A DNA stretch of 29,727 nucleotides from JACPGQ01 sp039798685 (lineage in GTDB: Bacteria > Patescibacteriota > Microgenomatia > Levybacterales > UBA12049): positions 1-29,727 of the forward strand of contig JBDKFM010000008.1 of NCBI GenBank assembly GCA_039798685.1, written 5' to 3'. Positions 15,274-22,304 of this stretch are shown here, in pieces; the first letter of the stretch is position 1; every line of letters starts with the position of its first letter. The translations under genes were made by a program, and so were the position numbers. Below the pieces are notes generated by a model that was given only the letters and a program-made list of their open reading frames with translations, was not told where the DNA came from and did no database searches.

Positions 15274-16581
15274 GTGGAAACCTCAGTTATTGAGAAGGAT
15301 TATCCCGTCACGTTTCGCGAGGACGATGCGAGGGAATTGGGCAAGCAGCTTGCGCACCGTCATAGTGTTGACCTCGTCGGAATGAAGCGGGTTGGAATTA
15401 GTAATTTTCTTCGTTTTTTCCTCTACAATCAGGCAGTAGTCCCGACATATATTCACCCCAGCGATAAGTATCTTTTTGTTCCAATCGATTTAAATGACCT
15501 GGTAGAGCGGGAGATATTTCCGTTTTGGGCATTAACGATGAAGAGGATTGTCGATGCGGTCGGGAGATCGAAGTTTTCGGATCTGGACAAGAAGCAGATT
15601 GAGTCGCTTTTTTTAAGCAGTATACAAACACAGGATCTTTTTTTGTTAATCGATAGCGTACGGAGGTTGATTGGAGAAATTGTGTCGCATGATATCACTA
15701 TCTCGCTTTTCTTCCTTCGGTTCGACCGAATGAAGGATGTGGTGACTCCCTCATTTTTTGATAATCTTCAGGGCTTAAAGGATGCAGCAAATCAAAAACT
15801 TGTGTATGTGTTTACTGGAGATAGGAGTCTTGATATTCTCTCTCCGAGCGTTTTCCCTAAAGCATCGCTCTCTGTGTTTTCAAAGGTGGTGTCGATGAAG
15901 CCTGCAAATCAACAGGACACGAAAATTATTTATGAGACATATAAAAATAGATACAATTTAGCGTTGTTGCCGGCTGTTGAAGATGCATTACTGCATTTGG
16001 CAAATGGATATGTGCAGTATCTGCAGCTCGCACTCATCATCTTGAATGAGAAGAAAGAGCACTTGCCGGCGAGTGCCGAGGATTTGTTTGCGATACTCAG
16101 TCATGATGAGCGAATTGTGCTTCAGTCAGAAGAGCTCTGGGAGAGTCTCACAAAAGAAGAGAAGGACGTGTTGATGAAAGTGGCACATGCGGCCGAGATA
16201 ACAGCGGAAGAGAAGGCCAGAGCGCCTTATCTTTGGGACTGCGGTTTTGTCGTTGAGAAAGATGGGAAGCAATTTCTTTTTAGTGAGTTATTTGCAGCGT
16301 ATTTGCGGGTACATGATGAGGGAAAGCAGGAAAATCATATGGTGCATTTTAGCAAGAAAGAGCATCTCCTCTATACGCTTCTTGAACAGCATACAGGAGA
16401 GATATGTGAACGCGAAAAGATTGTAGAGACGGTGTGGCCTGAGTATAGTGAGTTCGGTGTTTCCGACTGGGCAATAGATAGATTGGTTGCGCGTGTGAGA
16501 TCAAAACTGAAGCAGCAGAAAAGTCCGCTTGAGATTGTGACAATCAGGACGAGAGGGTATAAGCTCGCTCCCCATGAATAA
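15274..16581 (+). CDS. AAA-like regulator with C-terminal OmpR-type winged helix
   Basis: 435 residues from GTG at 15274. The N-terminal half resembles STAND/Orc-type AAA ATPases: GMKRVGISN at residues 36-44 occupies the Walker A position, but the invariant GK(S/T) is GIS, so the lysine is missing. ISLFFLRFDRM is a Walker B-like strand. The C-terminal 80 residues (from about 355) form a Trans_reg_C winged helix: SKKEHLLYTLLEQH, VETVWPEY, DWAIDRLVARVRSKL (recognition helix) and IVTIRTRGYKL (wing). It is therefore a DNA-binding regulator, perhaps binding nucleotide poorly or not at all. It is transcribed divergently from the aldolase operon, which it may control (inference). The following gene has its own promoter. 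Confidence 0.75.
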   Translation: METSVIEKDYPVTFREDDARELGKQLAHRHSVDLVGMKRVGISNFLRFFLYNQAVVPTYIHPSDKYLFVPIDLNDLVEREIFPFWALTMKRIVDAVGRSKFSDLDKKQIESLFLSSIQTQDLFLLIDSVRRLIGEIVSHDITISLFFLRFDRMKDVVTPSFFDNLQGLKDAANQKLVYVFTGDRSLDILSPSVFPKASLSVFSKVVSMKPANQQDTKIIYETYKNRYNLALLPAVEDALLHLANGYVQYLQLALIILNEKKEHLPASAEDLFAILSHDERIVLQSEELWESLTKEEKDVLMKVAHAAEITAEEKARAPYLWDCGFVVEKDGKQFLFSELFAAYLRVHDEGKQENHMVHFSKKEHLLYTLLEQHTGEICEREKIVETVWPEYSEFGVSDWAIDRLVARVRSKLKQQKSPLEIVTIRTRGYKLAPHE

Positions 16582-16629
16582 TCCCCGAATATTTCCCGAT
16601 TTATTACCGAAGAAACCACTTAGCCTCCG

Positions 16630-16658
16630 TTGAACTCATTCTGAGCCTGTGTTACAAT
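16630..16658 (+). promoter_or_regulatory. Promoter of valS
   Basis: -35 TTGAAC (16630-16635), 17-bp spacer ending in TGT, -10 TACAAT (16653-16658). The start codon is 33 nt further, so unlike its neighbours this transcript should have a leader of about 27 nt. Confidence 0.65.
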
Positions 16659-16691
16659 CCCTTCAGCCTTGATTTGTGCAAGGCGTTGTAA

Positions 16692-18884
16692 ATGGACAAA
16701 GCATATAACCATAAGGATGTAGAGGAAAAACTGTACAATTTTTGGGAAAAAAGTGGCTATTTTAAGCCTGATTCCGATACAAAAAAGCAGCCATACAGCA
16801 TGGTGCTGCCGCCACCAAATGTCACAGGAACGCTACATATAGGACATGCTCTGATGCTCGTGATTCAGGATATTCTGATCCGTTATCACAGAATGAAAGG
16901 ATTCAGAACGCTCTGGGTGCCAGGGACAGATCATGCAGCAATTGCTACGCAATCAAAAGTTGAAGGAATTCTCTATAAAGAAGAAGAAAAGACCCGTTTT
17001 GATCTCGGAAGAGAGGAATTTCTGAAGAGAGTAGAAGCGTTCGCACAGACAAGCCATGACACGATAGTGAATCAGATTCGTAGGATCGGCGCATCAGTTG
17101 ACTGGGAGAGAGAGGCGTATACGCTTGATACAGAAAGAAATTTTGCAGTCAGAACTGCGTTTGTCAGGATGTTTCAAGACGGACTGATTTATCGGGGCGA
17201 TACGATCGTCAACTGGGATCCTAAGATGAAGACGACGGTGTCAGATGATGAGATCGAGTGGAAGGAAGAGCAGGTACCATTTTATTATCTTCAGTACGGG
17301 CCATTTGTTATAGCTACCGCACGGCCGGAAACAAAATTTGGTGATAAGTATGTGGTGATGCATCCGAAAGATAGCAGATATTTGAAGTATAAACATGGAG
17401 AGAAGATAGAGGTTGAGTGGATAAACGGGAAAGTTACCGCAACGATCATCAAGGATGACGCTGTTGATATGAAATTCGGTACTGGAGTGATGACAATTAC
17501 CCCATGGCATGACAGAACGGACTTTGAAATTGCGACAAGACATACGTTGGACATGGAGCAGGTCATTGATTTTAATGCACAATTACTCCCGATTGCCGGA
17601 GATCTCGCAGGGCAGCATATTAAAAAAGCCCGTCCTCTTATTGTCGAAAGGCTTCGTGAAAAAGGACTTGTGGTAAAAGTGGATGAGAAGTATGTGCATA
17701 GGATTGCGATAAATTATAGAGGTGGTGGAGTGATTGAGCCGCAGATTAAGAAGCAATGGATGGTAAACGTCAATAAAAGCTTTACCATGCAGCATTCGAG
17801 CATGCAGGGGATTAAAGATGGTGACAGTGTCACGCTGAAGCAATTGATGAAGCATGCTGTCTCAAGTGGTCAGATTGCAATCACGCCTCAGCATTTTATA
17901 AAAACATATTATCATTGGATTGATAATCTTCGTGACTGGTGTATCTCGCGTCAGATTTGGTATGGACACAGAATTCCCGTGTGGTATAAGGGGGAAAAGA
18001 TGCATGTCGGTACCGACGCGCCTGAGGGGGAGGGGTGGGAGCAGGATCAGGATACGCTTGATACATGGTTCTCCTCAGGGCTCTGGACATTTTCGACTCT
18101 CGGTTGGCCGAAGGAGACCAAAGATCTCAGAGACTTTCATCCCACAAGTGTGCTTGAGACGGGATACGATATTTTGTTTTTCTGGGTCGCACGAATGATT
18201 TTAATGAGCACATATCTTCTGGGAGAGGTGCCTTTTAGACAAGTGTTGCTTCATGGGCTTGTAAGGGACGCGAACAAGCAGAAGATGAGTAAGAGCAAAG
18301 GAAACGTGATTGATCCTCTTGAGATTTCTGAGAAGTATGGGACAGATGCGCTCAGAATAGCCCTTATATACTCGACGGCAGCGGGGAATGATATCCCGAT
18401 GTCTGAAGATAAGGTAAGAGGTATGAAGTTTTTTGCAAATAAACTCTGGAATATCGGTCGGTTTATTGAGATGAAGCGGGGGGACCTGTCAGCGGATGAT
18501 GTTCAGGCGGTAGAGAATATATGGGAGCTGAGAAATTTTGCAACGCATGAGACAGATAAGGAAATTATTGAAGAAGCAGAGAAACTTATAGAAGGAGTAA
18601 CTGAGCATATTGCTTCATTTCGTCTTCATGAGGCAGCGCAGCTTTTGTATCAGTTTGTCTGGCATACATTTGCAGATACGTATATTGAAGACGTAAAGAC
18701 AAGACTGGATGCGAAGTCATACGTCGTGTTGCACTCATTATTTCTTCAGCAATTAAGGCTGCTTCATCCGTTCATGCCGTTTATTACTGAGGAGATTTAT
18801 CAGACACTTCCAGGCAAGAAAAGCATCCCCTCGCTTATGATTGCTCCCTGGCCAACAGTTGCAGAACTACCCCACAACGCATAG
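16692..18884 (+). CDS. valS: Valyl-tRNA synthetase, compact form
   Basis: 730 residues. Class I aminoacyl-tRNA synthetase that charges tRNA-Val. HIGH is at residues 49-52 (PPPNVTGTLHIGHA) and KMSKS at 531-535 followed by KGNVIDP. GTDHAAIATQ and LWTFSTLGWP are typical of ValRS. The CP1 editing domain is present, with IATARPETKFGDKYVV. The protein is well short of the usual 850-950 residues: the anticodon-binding region is brief and the C-terminal coiled-coil arm that contacts tRNA-Val is absent. The C-terminus IMIAPWPTVAE is where longer forms continue, so this is a genuinely short enzyme, not a frameshift. A TPR membrane protein gene follows 10 bp later. Confidence 0.95.
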   Translation: MDKAYNHKDVEEKLYNFWEKSGYFKPDSDTKKQPYSMVLPPPNVTGTLHIGHALMLVIQDILIRYHRMKGFRTLWVPGTDHAAIATQSKVEGILYKEEEKTRFDLGREEFLKRVEAFAQTSHDTIVNQIRRIGASVDWEREAYTLDTERNFAVRTAFVRMFQDGLIYRGDTIVNWDPKMKTTVSDDEIEWKEEQVPFYYLQYGPFVIATARPETKFGDKYVVMHPKDSRYLKYKHGEKIEVEWINGKVTATIIKDDAVDMKFGTGVMTITPWHDRTDFEIATRHTLDMEQVIDFNAQLLPIAGDLAGQHIKKARPLIVERLREKGLVVKVDEKYVHRIAINYRGGGVIEPQIKKQWMVNVNKSFTMQHSSMQGIKDGDSVTLKQLMKHAVSSGQIAITPQHFIKTYYHWIDNLRDWCISRQIWYGHRIPVWYKGEKMHVGTDAPEGEGWEQDQDTLDTWFSSGLWTFSTLGWPKETKDLRDFHPTSVLETGYDILFFWVARMILMSTYLLGEVPFRQVLLHGLVRDANKQKMSKSKGNVIDPLEISEKYGTDALRIALIYSTAAGNDIPMSEDKVRGMKFFANKLWNIGRFIEMKRGDLSADDVQAVENIWELRNFATHETDKEIIEEAEKLIEGVTEHIASFRLHEAAQLLYQFVWHTFADTYIEDVKTRLDAKSYVVLHSLFLQQLRLLHPFMPFITEEIYQTLPGKKSIPSLMIAPWPTVAELPHNA

Positions 18885-18894
18885 TCTGAGTCAT

Positions 18895-19353
18895 ATGAAG
18901 AAGACAGTAAAAAAAGTGATCTCTCCAGCAAAAGAGAAGAGTGAGGGAGTTGAAGGTAAAGAATTACCGAATATTCCCCGAAGTATTCCCGAAAAAACTG
19001 TATCTTCGTGGCTTAGTCTCGCATCGCTTCGCTCACATGGTGAGGTTGTTATCGTGAGCTTCCTTTGCGGAGTGCTGCTTATGGGAATTGGCGTTGTGAG
19101 TATAGAGCTGTACACAAATGTTCAGGAGTTGAAGAAGAGAGAGGCGATGCACCAGGTTTTAGCAAGTCAGAAAGAGTACTGGAAAGAGATTGTCCTGAAG
19201 TATCCTGATTATAAAGATGCGCTTTTGCAGCTTGCGGTCGTTTCGTATCAGCTTGGCGAGCGGGATGAGGCACTTCGTGCAATAGGGAAAGTGCTTGAGA
19301 TTGATCCGAATGATGCAGTAGGTCGTGAATTCGAGAAGAAAATACGGGGGTAG
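18895..19353 (+). CDS. Membrane-anchored TPR protein
   Basis: 152 residues from the ATG at 18895; an in-frame TTG at 18841 would overlap valS and is less likely. A Lys-rich N-terminus of about 45 residues is followed by one membrane helix (VVIVSFLCGVLLMGIGVVSIELY, about residues 51-73), a charged helix and then one to two tetratricopeptide units (YKDALLQLAVVSYQLGERDEALRAIGKVLEIDPND). This predicts a protein-protein interaction module tethered to the membrane. Probably co-transcribed with valS. It ends exactly where the convergent bL25 gene ends (stop codons abut at 19353/19354). Partner unknown. Confidence 0.75.
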   Translation: MKKTVKKVISPAKEKSEGVEGKELPNIPRSIPEKTVSSWLSLASLRSHGEVVIVSFLCGVLLMGIGVVSIELYTNVQELKKREAMHQVLASQKEYWKEIVLKYPDYKDALLQLAVVSYQLGERDEALRAIGKVLEIDPNDAVGREFEKKIRG

Positions 19354-20049
19354 TTATTTTTCTTCTTTTTCAGAAGCTTCTTCTTTTTTCTCAGCGTCTC
19401 CTTCAGCTGCTTTGTCTCCATCGGTTCCTTCAGCGGCGGCGCCTTCTTCACCTTCTGCAGGAGTTTCTTCAGCAACCGGTTCAGGCTCTGGCGCAGCGAG
19501 CTCATCTATCTTCACGATGACCTGTCCTCCATCTGTCAGCACTGTGACACCTTCAGGTACTTGTATATCTGCAACGGTAATTTGCTCATTGAGTGCTGCG
19601 AGCGGTTCGACATTTATCTCAATTTTTTCCGGAAGTTCGGCAGGGAGTGCTTCAACTTCAATTTCGTTGAGCGGCTGAATAAGTGTGCCGATTTTTTCTG
19701 TTACTGCTTTTGGTTCTCCGATAATCTCGATAGGGACCATTGTTTTTACTTTTTCGCGGAGATTTACCTGGTAAAAGTCGACATGAAGTGGGATACGAAG
19801 GGGATATTCCATCTGAAGGTTTTTGATCAGAACCGGGTGTGTTTGTCCGTCAAATGCGAGATCGATGAGGCCTGTTTCGCCTGCTTCTTTGTAGATTGAT
19901 TCAAATTCTTTTGTATTGAGTTGAATTGCAGTTGATTCAAGTCCTTTTCCGTAAACGTTTGCAGGAAGCTGACCGGTTCTACGAAGTTTTTTGACTGATT
20001 TTCCTAGTATGGTTCTTTTTTCAGCCTTGAGTGCGTATTTCTGTTGCAT
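19354..20049 (-). CDS. rplY: Ribosomal protein bL25, Ctc-type
   Basis: 231 residues. The N-terminal half is the 5S rRNA-binding L25 domain (KRTILGKSVKKLRRTGQLPANVYGKG, then VLIKNLQMEY...HVDFYQV). The second half is the Ctc/TL5 beta domain (VPIEIIGEPKAV, LPAELPEKIEINV, VPEGVTVLTD). The last 45 residues are a low-complexity Ala/Glu/Pro acidic tail, common in long L25 proteins. Single gene with a strong leaderless promoter (TTGAAT-17-TACAAT, 8 nt to ATG), divergent from ruvC. Confidence 0.95.
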   Translation of the reverse strand: MQQKYALKAEKRTILGKSVKKLRRTGQLPANVYGKGLESTAIQLNTKEFESIYKEAGETGLIDLAFDGQTHPVLIKNLQMEYPLRIPLHVDFYQVNLREKVKTMVPIEIIGEPKAVTEKIGTLIQPLNEIEVEALPAELPEKIEINVEPLAALNEQITVADIQVPEGVTVLTDGGQVIVKIDELAAPEPEPVAEETPAEGEEGAAAEGTDGDKAAEGDAEKKEEASEKEEK

Positions 20050-20057
20050 GTTTTAGT

Positions 20058-20086
20058 ATTGTACAGGAATTAAGAGAGCAATTCAA
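20058..20086 (-). promoter_or_regulatory. Promoter of the bL25 gene, near-leaderless
   Basis: -35 TTGAAT (20081-20086), 17-bp spacer, -10 TACAAT (20058-20063), then 8 nt to the ATG at 20049. No room for a ribosome-binding site. Confidence 0.65.
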
Positions 20087-20094
20087 ATATTGCA

Positions 20095-20123
20095 TTGTGA
20101 ATTTGTTAGATTGTTGCTATTGT
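20095..20123 (+). promoter_or_regulatory. Promoter of ruvC, leaderless
   Basis: -35 TTGTGA (20095-20100), 17-bp spacer, -10 TATTGT (20118-20123), 7 nt to ATG at 20131. This favours the ATG over an in-frame GTG at 20122, which would sit inside the -10. Confidence 0.45.
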
Positions 20124-20130
20124 GAGAGTC

Positions 20131-20628
20131 ATGAAAATCTTAGGGATAGATCCTGGCATTGGGAGAGCGGGGTGGGGAGTTATTGAGGTGCAAAGTGCGA
20201 AGTATACAGTGCGGAATTTTGGGTGCATTGAGACGTCAAAAGACGAGTTAATAGAGAAGCGACTTCGCACGTTGTATATGGCTCTTGTTGAGATTATTAA
20301 CACAGAAAAACCGGATGCTGTTGCGGTAGAAGATCTTTTTTTCAGTACGAATGCAAAAACAGCGATGATCGTCGGACAGGCAAGGGGGGTGATTCTTCTT
20401 GCCGCAGCGCAACAGGACATACCGCTCACTGCATATACCCCACTTCAGGTAAAAAGCGCAGTGACAGGTTTTGGGCATGCTGAAAAAAAACAGGTTGAAA
20501 AAATGACGATGCTGCAGTTGCAGATGACAAAAAAACCAAAACTTGATGACACAACGGATGCGTTGGCGATTGCGTTGACGCACGCATTTTCTTATCAACT
20601 CGAAAAAGCAAAGGGAAGATCGCATTAG
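20131..20628 (+). CDS. ruvC: Holliday junction endonuclease RuvC
   Basis: 165 residues. Resolves Holliday junctions in the RuvABC pathway. The four acidic catalytic residues are in place: D7 in ILGIDPG, E67 in AVEDLFF, and D140 and D143 in LDDTTDALAIA. The RNase H-like fold signature GRAGWGVIE follows the first Asp. The first gene of a ruvC-ruvA-ruvB series; ruvA follows 29 bp later with its own promoter-like sequence. Confidence 0.97.
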   Translation: MKILGIDPGIGRAGWGVIEVQSAKYTVRNFGCIETSKDELIEKRLRTLYMALVEIINTEKPDAVAVEDLFFSTNAKTAMIVGQARGVILLAAAQQDIPLTAYTPLQVKSAVTGFGHAEKKQVEKMTMLQLQMTKKPKLDDTTDALAIALTHAFSYQLEKAKGRSH

Positions 20629-20636
20629 GTATTCTG

Positions 20637-20645
20637 TGCTATAAT
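20637..20645 (+). promoter_or_regulatory. Extended -10 box before ruvA
   Basis: TGCTATAAT (the TATAAT is 20640-20645), 12 nt before the ruvA ATG at 20658, predicting a leader of only about 6 nt. No clear -35. Confidence 0.5.
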
Positions 20646-20657
20646 CCTTCCACCTCT

Positions 20658-21233
20658 ATGATTGCCCGGCTTCAGGGAACAATAGTCCTCAAAGATATGT
20701 CGTTTCTCATCGTCGATGTTTCGGGTGTTGGTTATAAGGTGCACCTTCCCCTTACTGCGCTGAGAGGTAGTGCGATTGGTGATGAAGTGATCATATACAC
20801 GTATACGCACGTCAGAGATGATGCGCTTGAGCTATATGGATTTACCGACCATAAAGATCTTCTGCTTTTTGAGATGTTAATTGGTGTCTCAGGAATCGGC
20901 TGTAAAACAGCACTCGGCATTTTCGGTAATGGAACAAGAGAAGAGATTGTGAACGCGATTTTACAGGCAAATACTGTATTCTTTTCAGGGGTTCCGAGAC
21001 TTGGAACAAAAGGCGCACAGAAGATAATTATTGAGTTGAAAGGAAAGCTCGGTTCAAGCGGAGCAGTTGCGTTAGATGAATTGGGTGGTGAGGGAGTAGA
21101 GGAGGTTGTCGAAGCGCTGAAATCATTTGGCTACACGCAAAAAGAAGCACAAGAGGTATTTAAGCAGGTAAGCGGTCAGGCAGAAGGAGCGGCGGAGAGA
21201 ATACGACTTGCGTTAAAGTATTTAGGAAAGTGA
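20658..21233 (+). CDS. ruvA: Holliday junction branch migration protein RuvA
   Basis: 191 residues, normal length. Binds the four-way junction as a tetramer and recruits RuvB. Domain I begins MIARLQGTIV and contains VDVSGVGYKVHLP. The helix-hairpin-helix region has LLFEMLIGVSGIGCKTALGIF and VPRLGTKGAQKIIIELKGKL. Domain III (RuvB-binding) is at the C-terminus, EEVVEALKSFGYTQKEAQE. A 6-bp gap to ruvB indicates one transcript. Confidence 0.97.
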   Translation: MIARLQGTIVLKDMSFLIVDVSGVGYKVHLPLTALRGSAIGDEVIIYTYTHVRDDALELYGFTDHKDLLLFEMLIGVSGIGCKTALGIFGNGTREEIVNAILQANTVFFSGVPRLGTKGAQKIIIELKGKLGSSGAVALDELGGEGVEEVVEALKSFGYTQKEAQEVFKQVSGQAEGAAERIRLALKYLGK

Positions 21234-21239
21234 TGTATT

Positions 21240-22283
21240 ATGGCAGAGGATAGTAAGAAGAAAAAAGTGAAATCTGAGAAAGAGCATGATGAGCCTGAGG
21301 AGGAAATGCTTTTTACCTCACTGCGCGCTGTGTCATGGGAAGAGTTTCACGGTCAGGAGTCGGTAAAGCATTCGTTGATGATTGGAATTGAAGCTGCGAG
21401 AAGGAGAAGTGAGGCGCTTGAACATGTACTTCTGTATGGTCCTCCAGGTCTTGGAAAAACGACACTTTCACATATCATCGCAAAGGAAATGGGGAAAAAT
21501 ATCAGAGTTACCTCAGGACCTGCGCTTGAGAGGGCAGGGGATATCGCGTCAATTCTGACGAACCTTGAAAATGGCGACATTCTTTTTATTGATGAGATTC
21601 ATAGGTTGAATAAAGTTGTTGAGGAAACATTGTATCCTGCGATGGAGGATTACTGTTTGGATATTATTATCGGAAAAGGTCCGTCAGCAAGAACAGTGCG
21701 GTTGGATTTGCCCAGATTTACGATCGTCGGTGCGACGACGAGAGTCGGTCTTATCTCGGGACCGCTTCGGGACCGCTTCGGTGTTGTGCATCGGTTGCAA
21801 TTTTATCAGCCTGAAGCACTTGATGTGATTATTAGAAAGGCTGCTGATAAATTGAAGGTCATCATAGATGATGAGAGCATCCGGGAGGTTGCAATACGAG
21901 CCAGAGGAACACCCAGGATAGCACTGAAACTCTTGAAGAGAGTTCGTGATTATGCTGAGGTAAAAGGGAAGGGTGTCATCGAGAAAGAAATCACATTGCG
22001 GGCACTTTCGCTTTTGGAGGTTGATAGTGTTGGACTTGACACACTTGATATCCGGTACTTGCGGGCAATAATTGACAAGCATAAAGGTGGTCCGGTTGGC
22101 GTTGAAACGATTGCATCCACAATTGCTGAGGATATTGGGACTCTTGAGGATATGACAGAGCCATATCTTATGCAGATCGGGTTTTTAAAAAGGACTCCGA
22201 GAGGAAGAGTGGTCACAGAGAATGCCTATATCCATTTAGGTCTCACACCGCCCCATGATGATCAGCAGACTAGGTTGTTGTAG
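21240..22283 (+). CDS. ruvB: Holliday junction helicase motor RuvB
   Basis: 347 residues. AAA+ motor for branch migration. A charged N-terminal extension of about 25 residues is followed by the ATPase core: Walker A LLYGPPGLGKTT, Walker B ILFIDEIHR, sensor 1 VGATTRVGLIS, and the arginine-finger region PLRDRFGVVH. The C-terminal winged helix ends with GFLKRTPRGRVVTENAY, typical of RuvB. AGGAAAG about 10 nt before the ATG may serve as a ribosome-binding site. It converges on the P-type ATPase gene with 21 bp between. Confidence 0.98.
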   Translation: MAEDSKKKKVKSEKEHDEPEEEMLFTSLRAVSWEEFHGQESVKHSLMIGIEAARRRSEALEHVLLYGPPGLGKTTLSHIIAKEMGKNIRVTSGPALERAGDIASILTNLENGDILFIDEIHRLNKVVEETLYPAMEDYCLDIIIGKGPSARTVRLDLPRFTIVGATTRVGLISGPLRDRFGVVHRLQFYQPEALDVIIRKAADKLKVIIDDESIREVAIRARGTPRIALKLLKRVRDYAEVKGKGVIEKEITLRALSLLEVDSVGLDTLDIRYLRAIIDKHKGGPVGVETIASTIAEDIGTLEDMTEPYLMQIGFLKRTPRGRVVTENAYIHLGLTPPHDDQQTRLL

Positions 22284-22304
22284 CTAATTTGAAATAAGTC
22301 TTGT

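Noticed and set aside
21747..21777. 12-base tandem repeat in ruvB
   Set aside because: It encodes the normal GPLRDRFG arginine-finger motif; the repeat follows from codon choice.
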